DNA of 64,000 bases. It comes from Cristatella mucedo (lineage: Eukaryota; Bryozoa; Phylactolaemata; Cristatellidae). The stretch is taken from the NCBI GenBank assembly GCA_009760855.2, contig WPIO01000001.1, positions 14,019,001 through 14,083,000 of the forward strand. Reading direction: 5' to 3'. Below, in pieces: positions 51,813 to 62,557 of this stretch (positions are counted from its first letter, which is position 1; each line of letters opens with the position of its first letter). Below the pieces are notes generated by a model. That model ran no database searches and had not been told where the DNA came from. It saw only the letters and a list, made by a program, of their open reading frames with translations. The position numbers and the translations under genes are program-made.

Positions 51813-54799
51813 AAGATGCTCAAAAATAGTGGGGACCATCACTCGGGAACGCTAGCACTCAAAAAGCTGCCATTAATGTTTTCGTCACTCTTCCGGACAG
51901 CTGTGACCGGCGGCTCAATATGGCGCCTATGTATGCGGGCAGAGGCACTCTCGCTAGGGAAACTTGTGTGGTTGATTCTTCTCTGTGTCATTCGATGCTT
52001 AGCCGCTCGAGTCTGTGAAGGGATTCGTACATGCAGAGCCTGTGGGCCGCAGCTTCGGATGGCAGGACAAGCTTGGTGCAGCGCACCCACTGACTGTCCG
52101 AGCCCGGCTCAGCTGTGGCCAAGTGAGGGTGAGCTCACTGGGAGGGGGGCCTGGCAGACCGTGATCAACTGGCTCCATAAATCCGAAAGGGCAGTCAATG
52201 CAAGCTTTAGGAATTGTTGCACTCTTCCTCCTTACCGATGCAGCAGAGGCACAGGCAGCAGCAGCAGAGGCAGCCTCTTCTCGTCACTGGCCTGCTGCTG
52301 CTGCCTCTGGTGGTTCCCATTATCCCAACCCTGCCTTTCGGCAGGTTAATTGAAGTTTCCCTACTGGCTCGCTCAAGTCATGAAAGGAGCCCGGTAAAAG
52401 CTTTTGAGCAACCGTTATCCACCGCCGAGCAGCCATCGAGCTCGCTCGATAACGTAGCAGCGCCAGCCATGGCTCAGACAAGCATGAATTTAAATTGCTA
52501 GCCACAGCAAACGCAGCTGCTGCATTGCAGCACACGACTTCACACCCCCGGCCCTCCATTAAACATCGGAAGGCCGTGTTCTATTCGAGTGGCTGCTGCC
52601 TGCTGCTGCCAGCTTATTCTTCCAGTAAGCTGGCAGGGCGCTCTGCCGAGGCTCTGACCGAAAGGGCGAGGACTCGCCGGGCGTTCGGCTCGGCGATGGC
52701 TGGCCATGCTGGCTTGTGGCAGCTCCAAGGCAGTGGAGGCAAAGTGCTCGGGCCACCGACCTTGGGCACATGAACGTGAGAGCCTATGCACACTTTGTTT
52801 AAGGAGCCGAGAGCTAACCTTGGACAGACAGCACTCGTGCTGCATTTGCACGGGATGTCACGTAATGTCACGTGACGCTCAGAGGATGTCAGCCTTTTTT
52901 GAACTAGCCTTACTTATTAACCTGTTCAGCCAGCTGTGTTACATGCTAGAAGAGCAGCTGCATGAAACTGAACGGAGGCAAGTTCAAAGGGGATCGGGTT
53001 CAGTGCGATCTACTCGAATGATGCTTAGCACTCTGCTTAGAAGATATCTTTCAAATTGCATGGCTCTCTCGAGTTAAGTCACTGCTAAGTTCCGGCCCGA
53101 TGGTAGAGGATTGCAACAGAGTCAAGGTTCAGTAGACCGGAAGTGGATTGCAATGCAGGCTTGGACCTGGCAGAGTTTTGCTGTGGTGCACCTCGAGAAC
53201 ATGTTAGCCGAATATCGTGAAAATTTGGAAGATGCATTCTTAGCTCGGTACTATAGAATCTGAAATATCGTTTTTGGAGCTTCAAAGGCCTCCTAATAGC
53301 TGGGTCAAAGAGGATCACACTTCTCGAGGGACCGGGATAGGAATAAGGACAAAGCAACAGAATAGCTCCTTCTACTTTGGCTTTTATAATGTCCAGCTAG
53401 CATTCCTGCTGATAGCTCTTGCAGGTGTGGGAACTTATGATGCTCGGATGATAATTGGTGGAGAGTGATCAAGAGGGAGTGACAGATTGCTACTACAGAC
53501 AGACAGAAAGATAGAAACTGCCGACAGCTGTGGAAGTCAGACTTTGAATGCAGTTGTAGAGAGCTTCTGAAGCTGACTACTTTGTCAGACCTAGCTAGTC
53601 ATGTGTCGAGATGCAACTGGAGCTACGGAGCTGAAGACTGTTGAGGTGGACCTATAGCCGAGAATTTTTGTGTAGAGACAAATAAACATTGACTTTCAGT
53701 CTGTATGGCAGAAGTAAAAACAAGTTTTGCATCATTTCTCAGCCTTTTCTCTTGTCCTCGCCGCTTAGCTCGACAACAGCCGTACTACCTTCTAAATGAG
53801 CTCAATTCACTTGAAAAAAACTGTGTTTCGTGCCAGCGATCTGATACAGTGCAGATGCAGTTTTGCTACTTTAGCTGTGCTAGTGATCACTCCACATTAA
53901 ATCGGATGAACAGCCAAAAATGAGAGGAGAGCTTCAAAGGATTATTAATTTAAAAGTCTCCAGAGAGCTTCAAAGCCTATTAAACTTAAATACTCTTCAA
54001 AATCCTCATAACAATTGCAAGGGTTACTGCTCAACAGGACTGGCTAGATAACTAATTTGAGAAATTTCATAGGCAGAGTGCTTTGGGATGATGGTAGCCC
54101 TATGCCAAAAGTAGGAACTAGAGCACTAGCAAGTACCTCCTGGAAGTGCCCTCCCCACCTAAGCTAGATGGCCCCCTCTGGAGATAGGCTCTTAAATTGC
54201 GCACAGGCTACCCACCCTTATCAAAATTTGCTGGTCTCTCTAAATTTATCTTGACGTCAAGACAGCGAATACGCTGTTGTATATGCTTTGCAAAGACGGT
54301 GCTCCGTTTACCACATCCGTGCTCCATTAAACCTCTAGCAGAGAAGCAGTCAGCTTATTCTGGTTTGAGATCTCGTCTTTGAAATGGCAATAGCTGGTAC
54401 AAAAAAGTGGCCATGAATCAGCTGAAGCCATGACTGCATGCGATCATTGCAATAACGTCTGGGGCTGAGATTACTCCATTTCATGTTAATGGTATATGAT
54501 TCATGCAAATGAACACTTTAAATATGGGTCACTAGTCTATAATAGTATTTGATAACTTGCTGCCAGATAATGAGCCATCGGTAAGCCATCGACTTCCAAC
54601 AAGCAGTGCAGTCCACAACTTTCTGGCTGTGTTTCAGAACTTTGGTTCAACATTTTCTTTTGACCTTCAGGGCATGATTCTGCCAAGTGGTATGATTGGT
54701 TATGGCAGTCTATCAATCTTAAAGCTGTTTTGATGGTAGTAATGTAACGTCCATCCGCTAGCAATCCCAGCTTCACATCTGACTTAACTAACTTTCTAT
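51813..54799. other. Gene-free stretch, GC-rich with CAG runs at 52.2-52.9 kb
   Basis: G+C rises between about 52.0 and 52.9 kb, with CAGCAGCAGCAG near 52255. Open frames there (up to 203 codons, beginning inside the SINE at 51738) overlap on both strands and carry no known domain. It could hold an unrecognised exon or CpG island. A pair of AGAGCTTCAAAG words lies near 53929-53975. Confidence 0.3.
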
Positions 54800-54975
54800 A
54801 CTTGCATGCTGACCCTGTACATGTCACCCTAACCATGTTATTCTTGTTGTTTATTGAGCATTCTAGCACTAACCATTTGATCATTTTTCCTTTGCAGAAA
54901 ATGTAAAGCACCTAGAAAGAGATTAAGTTCTCTGAGGGTGCTTTATGAAGTGTGTTATTGTTATTATTTCTCTCC
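54800..54975 (+). mobile_element. LINE 3' end
   Basis: GCATGCTGACCCTGTACATG, CTAACCATTTGATCATTTTT, CACCTAGAAAGAGATTAAGT, CTGAGGGTGCTTTATGAAGT and an ATTGTTATTATT tail. It has the same layout as 3535-3690. Confidence 0.72.
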
Positions 54976-55084
54976 TTTCTTTGCATTAGGAATCTCCCTC
55001 TTGTCATTCTTGGGGCTTTTTATATCCATTTTGATAGTCCGTGTGATTCGATCTGTTCCAGCATGCTTTCCCTGTCTGAGTCTT

Positions 55085-55195
55085 CCCGCAGGTCTTGGGT
55101 TTGAGTCCTTCAGCATGCAGTGGTTCAATACCCACTGCAGATAGTGGCGATAACCGTAAAGACTCTTCTACTACTTATATCAGCTAAGCTTTACT
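55085..55195 (+). repeat. Degenerate SINE (type A/C)
   Basis: GGTCTTGGGTTTGAGTCCTT B-box region, ACCCACTGCAGATAGTGGCG and ATAACCGTAAAGACTCTTCT body, TATATCAGCTAAGCTTTACT tail. The A-box half is missing. Confidence 0.65.
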
Positions 55196-55199
55196 AAAA

Positions 55200-57455
55200 G
55201 GTCACACTGTTGACAACAATTTTCTCCCACGATTGCACACTACCGACCTCTTTCTATATCTGATCGTATGCCGATTTAATTCTCCCTGGAATGTTTTTTC
55301 TGTTTTGGCATCCAAAATTAATCCACGGCAAACTTTCATCATCTGCCCTTCTGTCTGACCCTCCCATAGACTTTCCCACTTTGGTGCAATGCTACAACAC
55401 CAACTAGCCAACGTCGTGGGTGAGTTGGAACCTAATACAACACGTCAGGTCAATCCCTGCCAAGACGTCTTTTGGTTTGCCTCTGATCTACCGAAAGCAA
55501 GGAATACTAAGCGTTCGCTTGAAAAGGTGGCCAAAATTCCGGGGCACTCTCTGCCGCTTGGGGTTTGAGGATTGTTGTAAGTCATTTCAGTCCATTGTAT
55601 CTATAGCCCATTCCAAATTTTGTTGAGAAATAGTCAAATCACTCATCAATATACCAAAAGTGTTAATGTTCACTATCGACCATCTTCTTAACGACTCCCA
55701 CTAAAGCATATTGCCAGCTGATCCCAGTGGTGACTTGGTAAAGCACTTCTTCAAATCTTTCCCCTGTAAGATAGAACGGACTAGTCACTCTATCTCCTCA
55801 CTGCTCTGCCATTCTTATCCAAGACACTTGAACAAGGGGAAAGCCAGCAGCTAAAATAATACATAATCGGATCGTGCTAGCATCCAATCGAAATTTAGGG
55901 CTAACCATTTCCCAGAAATTGCTCTGCTGTGGGTTTACAATAGCCTTCTGATCAATGCTGATCAGGGCAGGGCCTCTCCTCAGTTCTCTTGGATCTCTCA
56001 GCAATGCATGATGCAGTTGACTACCAGATCCTTTAGAGCCCCTCTCAACACCCTAAGTATCACTGCCACAGTGCTAATCTGGAGTATGCCCAACCTTTGC
56101 CTGAGATATCAGATTATATATGGAAATTAAATGGCTTTCAGCCATCCGGGAAGCCCTTACCGTTGGGCTACCTCAGGGTTCGGTCTCGGGCCCCCTTCTT
56201 TTCACTATCTACACTCTCCCTCTGGCCGATGGCATTGCCAACTATGATCTTGGCTTCAATCGGGCCTACAAATCCTTTATCTCATCTTAGTCTTCCTCCC
56301 TATCCGACCCACTTTATTCACTTTGCAGCCTTCATCGGCAGCATTCACACTCGGATGGCCAGCCTAATACTTATGAGCAAGCCTGGTGTCTATCTCCAGT
56401 TGCAAGGCCTCACCCTCAAGATATGTTCATCTAGAATCACTCCCGTGATGTCTGCCGTAATCTGGCCATGCTTCATAATTTCATTTTTGTTCATTCATTC
56501 ATTCGGTCCTGTTCCATAAGAAATTTTTGCTGGATGAGCACATTGTCTCTTTTGCCAAGTCGACCAAATTTAAGCTTAGGAACATTTAAAAAATGAGGAT
56601 CTGCTTAGATAAGAAGACGACAGCCAAACTAGTTCATGCGTTTGTGACATCTCGTCTAGATTACTAAATTACTTAGATTTTTCTTAGATTCGTACTAGAT
56701 TTGCTTAATTAAACACCCTCGGCCTGCACTCTTAACGCTATGCAACTGGTGCATAACTCTGCAGTTCGTCTAGCCGGCCATCGATAGCATGGCTGATGCT
56801 TCTTTTCACCGCTTCTGTCAGAGCTTTACTGGTTCCCTCTCAAGCATCAAATCTACTTTAATATCCTCTCTTTCTGGTCTCAAGGTCGCTTCACTCTCTT
56901 GCATCAGCCTATGAATCGAACCTTGCCGTGCTCCGTGCTCTCAGTGCCCTCTCGAACTGCCATTTCCGGTATTTTCGCTGGTCTGGGCACTATATAGAAG
57001 CCTTTTGGTGATCGGGCTCACAGTTGGCCTGCACCAAAAGTCAGGAACTCGCCTCTGTCTTCTGCCACAACTGCATCGACTTTGCATCATTTTAAAGTCT
57101 CAGCTAAAGGAGCATCTGTTGCACTCAGCTTACCCTGCTCCCCAGGGAACTTGCCTTTTCTTGTTGCTGTGCTCTTTGCATGCTTGTTTGTGCATGATTC
57201 AGTGCATTTGAAATAGCTAACGGTGCTACTATCCAGCTGCCTTGCACGTCTTAATGTCTGCTTTTGCGTGCTGGTCTAAGAATTACCGTATATGAGTGTG
57301 CTTTTCCACGTTTGTCTAGGCATCTTAACTTGCATGTCATTAACCCTTGGTTATTGTTTCTCTAGCAGGAGCTGTAAAGTGCCTGCATAGGGATTTAATT
57401 CTCTTAGAGTGCATTTCATTAGAGAGCAATCATTATTAGTATTATTATAGATATC
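55200..57455 (+). mobile_element. LINE (L2/CR1-like), linker and RT to 3' tail, inactive
   Basis: A diverged relative of the other copies, read across frameshifts. The linker between EN and RT is near 55.43-55.75 kb (KRSLEKVAKI/KFRGTLCRLGFED, then LPADPSGDLVKHFF and KIERT). RT follows: RANHFPEIALLWVYNSLL, LDLSAMHDAVDYQI, VGLPQGSVSGPLLFTIYTLP (56.15-56.23 kb), KTTAKLVHAFVTSRLDY, PLLSELYWFPLKHQIYFNI and PFGDRAHSWPAPKV. The tail GTAAAGTGCCTGCATAGGGA is near 57373. It is a second subfamily, with many stops. Confidence 0.86.
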
Positions 57456-59477
57456 CTGCTGTCATAGCTGGATGCCTCGGGCTTATACAGCAATTAAAGT
57501 TAGTTTCCTAGACGAGCTTGTCCTGAAGGAGTAGTCCATATGTAGCCTGTCATTCCCTTTGCTTCACCGGCCACGACTGCCTTTGATCTCGTAGTGCTGC
57601 AGTTGCTGCTCACTAAGAAGCGTGCTTTAGTCATAGTTAAATACGCTTCTGCTGCCATCGACCAATGATTTGCCATCGGAGCAGCTTCGATCAGGCAACT
57701 CGTGCACTTTCTGTGTGGACTGGCATTGAGCAAGGCTGGTCAGACCAGAGCCGACATCGTCCTCGGCTGCTCTTGAGCTGCTTAGAGATCTGGCTGAATA
57801 GGCACATCGAGTTAGCCTTCTGTCTTCTCCGATCGTAGCCGGCACAGCACACTGGCCAGTGTCTGTCTACTGGTCGTCCTGGGCCGGATCCCACAATCCT
57901 CGCTATGCCATTGAAGTATTTAAAAAGTAGCTGCCCCGACACAGAAGCCACAGCAGCAGGCCACAGTCGGTAATGTCTGAATGCACATTATCCCCCCCCC
58001 CCGTAGGTGAGAAACCTAGGCAAGTGCAATATTATTAGGCATTCTCAAAATCCACGATTTCGTGAGTTCTAGCTCTGCTCGGGAATGGCATACGAGGCTG
58101 CAAGATTTTTAAAAAACGATTGATGTTTTTTTCACACCGTTTTATGAACAAGTGCACAGCAAACGTGCTAAGCAGAGACGTTCCGAGGCAAACAAACATG
58201 CTCTTATTCCAACAAAAAAGTCTCCGGTTTGTCAAGTAAGTTTATTTCTCACTCTCTGACTCAGCCTTGAGCTTGTACCGGGGAGTTTGCACTCTGCCCC
58301 TGACCAAAATAGTGAAGCTCCTGCACTTAAGTATAAGACCCGTAATTAATGAGACTGTATGGCATAGAATCCCAGTGCTTATTCGATACGAACTCTTTGG
58401 ATGGTCAGTGAGTGGAATTAGCACATCATTTTACGTCGTTGGCGACGTTCGGAAGAAGAGTTAGGAAGAGGGGGTGATGGCCCAGGTCGCTGCCCACTGT
58501 AGGGGACAGGGCAATTGCTCCCCGGCCCCCTTGCTCTCCCACTGTGCCCACCACTTTCTAAAACCAATCGTTATGCAGCAGGGGAATTCGAGCGATTACG
58601 ACAGAGACGACACCTGTTCCATAATTTTGTGTTCATTTAGACAGTATTTATATTTGCATAGCGTTCACTTAGATGGTATCGACTTGACGCTTTTGCTCGA
58701 CGTCGCCCGGCATTGGAGCATGGGGCATGCAATGGCCTATGGCGGCCTGTAGGGGCAGCTGCAGGCGTCACAGTTTCAGCAAAGCAAGCTAGCTTCTGCT
58801 AGCAGGAGCAGACTGCTGCAGGCTCTAAGCCAGCTTTGTTTAGTCTCCCGTGCCAGCTCAACCTCTGGGATGTGCTGCTGCGACGACGGGCTGCAAGGTA
58901 TCAGCATTGCGTGTGCCTAATGGCCCACGGTGAGCTGCTGCCAGCCCCTAATTGGCACCGACTTATCGCCAACAATATCGAAACGTTTCCTTCCACCGAC
59001 TCTCTGGGCACCCCAGCGGTGGCTGACGTTCATCTACCGATCTGTGCTGGGTGGGGGGAGGAGCCATCCGGGTGAAGCGAGAGGAGTTCCTTTTACTGGG
59101 CAGGCTTTCGAGAGGGCTGGGCTGGCACCTGCACATCTGCACTCTGGCGACCCGATGAGCAGCTGTCCTGCTACGGGGGGGGGGGGGGGGGCCAGCGGGC
59201 GAACGACCAAAAAGAGTCCAGCAGCTCGACCCTGTCACACTAGAGCTGCCATCGAAGCGAGGCTAGTCTACTCACTACTATCGAATTCCTCGGTCGACCG
59301 CTTGCTGATGAGCAGCCGATAGCATTAGTTAACTAGCCTGTAGCCGGTGAAGCTGGCTAACTTACGAATACTGACTTGTACCAGTTCACACAGTCCCTCG
59401 GTGAGTTTTTGGGAAATGGTTGCCAGCTAAGGATTGGCAGAGAAATGCTGCAAGAGTTTCTTGAACCTTGGGCCTTA
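57456..59477. other. Gene-free stretch
   Basis: No gene recognised. Homopolymers are present (C run near 57990-58002, G run near 59176-59190). Open frames of 60-130 codons, for example at 58267-58464, 58474-58752 and 58930-59322, carry no known motif. Confidence 0.33.
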
Positions 59478-59622
59478 GCTGGGGGGGGGTAAGGTGTTCG
59501 CTCCTCTCGAACCGGGTCGTGGGTTCGAGTCCTGCAGTGGTCGGTCGATCCTTTATTTATCATAGCCGGGAAGACTCTTCTGCCACCACATAAATGGGAC
59601 AGTTAAATCAGCTTAAGCTTAT
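59478..59622 (+). repeat. SINE (type C)
   Basis: GGGCCTTAGCTGGGGGGGGG (expanded G run in the A-box), GGGTCGTGGGTTCGAGTCCT B-box, GATCCTTTATTTATCATAGC body, AATGGGACAGTTAAATCAGC tail. Confidence 0.75.
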
Positions 59623-61784
59623 CCAGCTGTCGACCCATGTGACTAGCGATTTTCACAAAATAGCCCACTGCTGATGCTTCTCTGTGACTTGTGCAATGGC
59701 CATCAGGCGAAGCGCTAGCTACTGATCGCTGAGCAGCTGTGCGAGCTGGTATATTCGAGTCCTCCAGATAACCCTAGCCCACAACCTCTAGTCTCTGTCT
59801 AGACGAACATCTCCGAGCTCACAACCTCTAGTCTTCTCTGTCTAGACGAACTCCATTGGCTACGTTTGGAAGGACTTCTCTTGCATGCCACTCATCTGGC
59901 TATGGTTAGTGGTTGTCGTGGTGTTCGGTAGAACGCCTAGCAGTTCCACCCCTGCCGCTAGTGGCAGGAGCAATGTTTTGCTGCCTTGCCGGACTGGCTG
60001 CCCCACCTCACGACTGCTCAGCCCCCCCCCCCCAAGCTAGTAGCTGGTCAGACGCCGGGCCTTGCTCCGGGCCTGCCTGCGAGTCATAAAGAGTGAGCAG
60101 TAATGCTGACATTTTTCATCGCAATGCCAGATTACTGCACCGGCATCTTGCGTACAGTGGGGGGTCTGCCTTGCCACCCTTTCCGGTAGCTCCTGCTGCC
60201 TGCGAGACTCAGGCCAGGGCACTTACTTGTTCATGCATGGCTGGGCCCGAAATCGCTGCGATTTCAAATGCAGGACAGGTATGTGTCATAAGCTGCTCCG
60301 TATACGTTGCGTTTGTCATAAATGGCACACAGATCCGGTTGGCCTCACATTAGCCGGGCAGACAGAAGCCAGAACTGCCAGCTCGAAGCTCTGCCGAAGG
60401 AAGGTGAGCCGAGTGCAGCCAGCCAAAGGGGAGGCAAAGTGTAGCACGGCATTTGAGTTTTTCCGCTGCTGCAGTGGGCCTAAACACCTGCCGGAGCCCG
60501 GTCAACTGGGCCAGGCCGAGGAAAAGTTCATACATCAGCTTGTTTACGAAGCCCCATCCACCTAACGACTGATGGCCAGTCAATTGGTGCCACTCGTCTG
60601 CTGATACAGGACGGCTAGCCCAGACTTTGAAGCTGTCGGTGGCGACTGAACGATAATGCACCGATCACTTGTCACGTGCTAGCTTGTCACGGCAGCTAAT
60701 GCGCGAAGCAAAATGCCGGTGCATCATTCGACTGCAGCTTGGCCCGTTTAGCTCTTGAGGATATTGAGTTGCCATCAATCTTGTATAATTTTTAATGTGA
60801 TAGGCCGTGAGTTCGTGCGTAAACAAGTCCTCATCTTAGTGTGCCCTTTGTGATGTTCATAGTACCACTACGACAGTACAGCTAGAAGGGGGTCGAGCAA
60901 AATCTGGGGTGATAATTTACTAATTTGCCTATGTAGCCACACCGAGCACTCGTCGTTGACATTGAATTGTGCATTGAATTAAAAATTTACATCAAACATT
61001 TAATTGTGCACTGAATTATGAAATGGTGATTATCTTGCTTTTGACCAGATTGCTATTTAATTACGTATTTAAAAGGTGCACAGTGAAAAATGAAGGGCCG
61101 GACCGGGACAGCAGTCGTAGCAGCATTTTGCCGGTTGGTGAGTCATTAAAGATAAGCTGACTTAGCAAAACACTCACACACACGAGCCTTTAATTTTCAA
61201 ATTGAATAGTGTAGCCGTGATTTTTCGGGGCCAGTAGGTATTTAGGAGACTTTAACGAAGTTTACTAGAGTACTAAAAGAACAGTAGTTCCTGTCAATGC
61301 TCAGCTTGCCTAGCAACACGGTGTTCACTCGCCAGAATAACTAGCGTCTGATAACACGGAGGCGATGAATTGTATTCGGGCGTCACGGCCGGTGACTCCC
61401 AAGACCATAATACAACTGGAACCGAGTCTTCAGGTCCCTTTGGCAGATTTTCTTTTGTCAGCGCTTACATTGCATGCTGGGGGCTTCATTCGAGCTCATA
61501 GTTCCACTAGGGTCGTCGTTAGGTGTTCTATAGTGCACGTAAAAGCCAAAGCTGCTTTTGGTGTCTTTATGACGCAGGCGCCCATCGTGAAACTGCACAA
61601 AATCCAGGGCTCGGGCGCAGTGAAATGGCAGCAAGTAAAAACGGGGGGGGGGGGGGTTGGCTGAGCGGAAGCATGTCTTGATAAAAATACAACCATTTCT
61701 AATGTCGTCTAAAATTGTCACACGGCATGTGGAAGCTAGTTTAAGAGCACATGTACTACTACTGTAGCACTAGTTTAAGAGCAC
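59623..61784. other. Gene-free stretch
   Basis: No gene recognised. An approximate 45-bp tandem duplication (ACAACCTCTAGTCT..CTGTCTAGACGAAC) occurs at about 59780-59850, a C run at about 60023-60033 and a G run at 61643-61656. ORF-like stretches overlap on both strands at 61365-61721 without known motifs. Confidence 0.33.
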
Positions 61785-61842
61785 GTATAAAGTGCCTGGA
61801 CAGAGATTAAGTTCTCCTAGGGTGCCACACAAATAATTTACA
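61785..61842 (+). mobile_element. LINE/SINE tail remnant preceded by a direct repeat
   Basis: TATAAAGTGCCTGGACAGAG, ATTAAGTTCTCCTAGGGTGC, CACACAAATAATTTA is the shared tail only. A 15-bp direct repeat CTAGTTTAAGAGCAC lies just upstream at 61736-61750 and 61770-61784. Confidence 0.6.
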
Positions 61843-62078
61843 AACATTTTGGCCGCGGGCTATTGCAGCCCATTCAGCAACTCAAAGCGCGGCATCTGGT
61901 GCACTGGCTCAGGGATGTCGTGAGGTGCTATACGCACAGGTTTTTGATAATAAATATTTACATGTGAATAAATAAATTTCGATGACATGAACGTACAACT
62001 AGAGAGAGTGCAAATACAGCATCGCAACTGCGTCACGAGCATCGAAATATACCAGCGAACAACACACGGATACATATT

Positions 62079-62471
62079 ATGCCGCCTTCGAAACAGCCAT
62101 ACGGTTCGCACGGCACAAGCCGCCAGCACGAGCATCAGCTTCATGAAACGGCACTCGCTGATGTAAGGGGCACAATAATCGACGCAAGAATCTCAGCGCC
62201 GGTGGCGACACCTGGGCTAACGTTGAGCGAGTTCGCCAGGATGCGCCCACCGTTGCTGACGTCCAGCTTAAGGGCCGACGCGCGTCAGCAGCAGCCGCCG
62301 CCAACTCCTCGGCGACAGCTAGCACGCGGCACGCTGCAGGCCTGCTTACAGCCATCCAGTTGGCAGCTGCAGCAGCAGCCAGAGGCCCAGGCCGAGGCTT
62401 GGCTCGGGCAGGCCAGCCAGCTGCCTCGTCGGCAAACGGCAGTGTCACAGGCGCTTCTCCGGGAGCGGCAG
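62079..62471 (+). CDS. Possible first exon of an unknown + strand gene
   Basis: An open frame of 131 codons runs from ATG 62079 to a near-consensus donor CGGCAG|GTAAGC at 62471. The product (MPPSKQPYGSHG.., LTLSEFARMRPPLL.., QAEAWLGQASQLPRRQ) is Gln/Ala/Pro-rich, probably disordered, and unknown to me. It does not overlap the Prickle coding region (which stops at 62558) but lies where the Prickle 3' UTR should be, on the opposite strand. G+C rises abruptly at its ATG. It may equally be a shadow of the GC-rich 3' UTR, since the minus strand is also open here. Confidence 0.2.
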
Positions 62472-62557
62472 GTAAGCGGCGGCGGGCAGGGCGGGCGAGC
62501 ACGGGCGATGCGCACGAGAGACCGCGGCAGGGCGGCCGGTCGGCGCACGCCCTCGTC

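Noticed and set aside
51738-52349. 203-codon plus-strand ORF
   Set aside because: Its start lies inside a type B SINE, the product has no known domain, and the opposite strand is also open.
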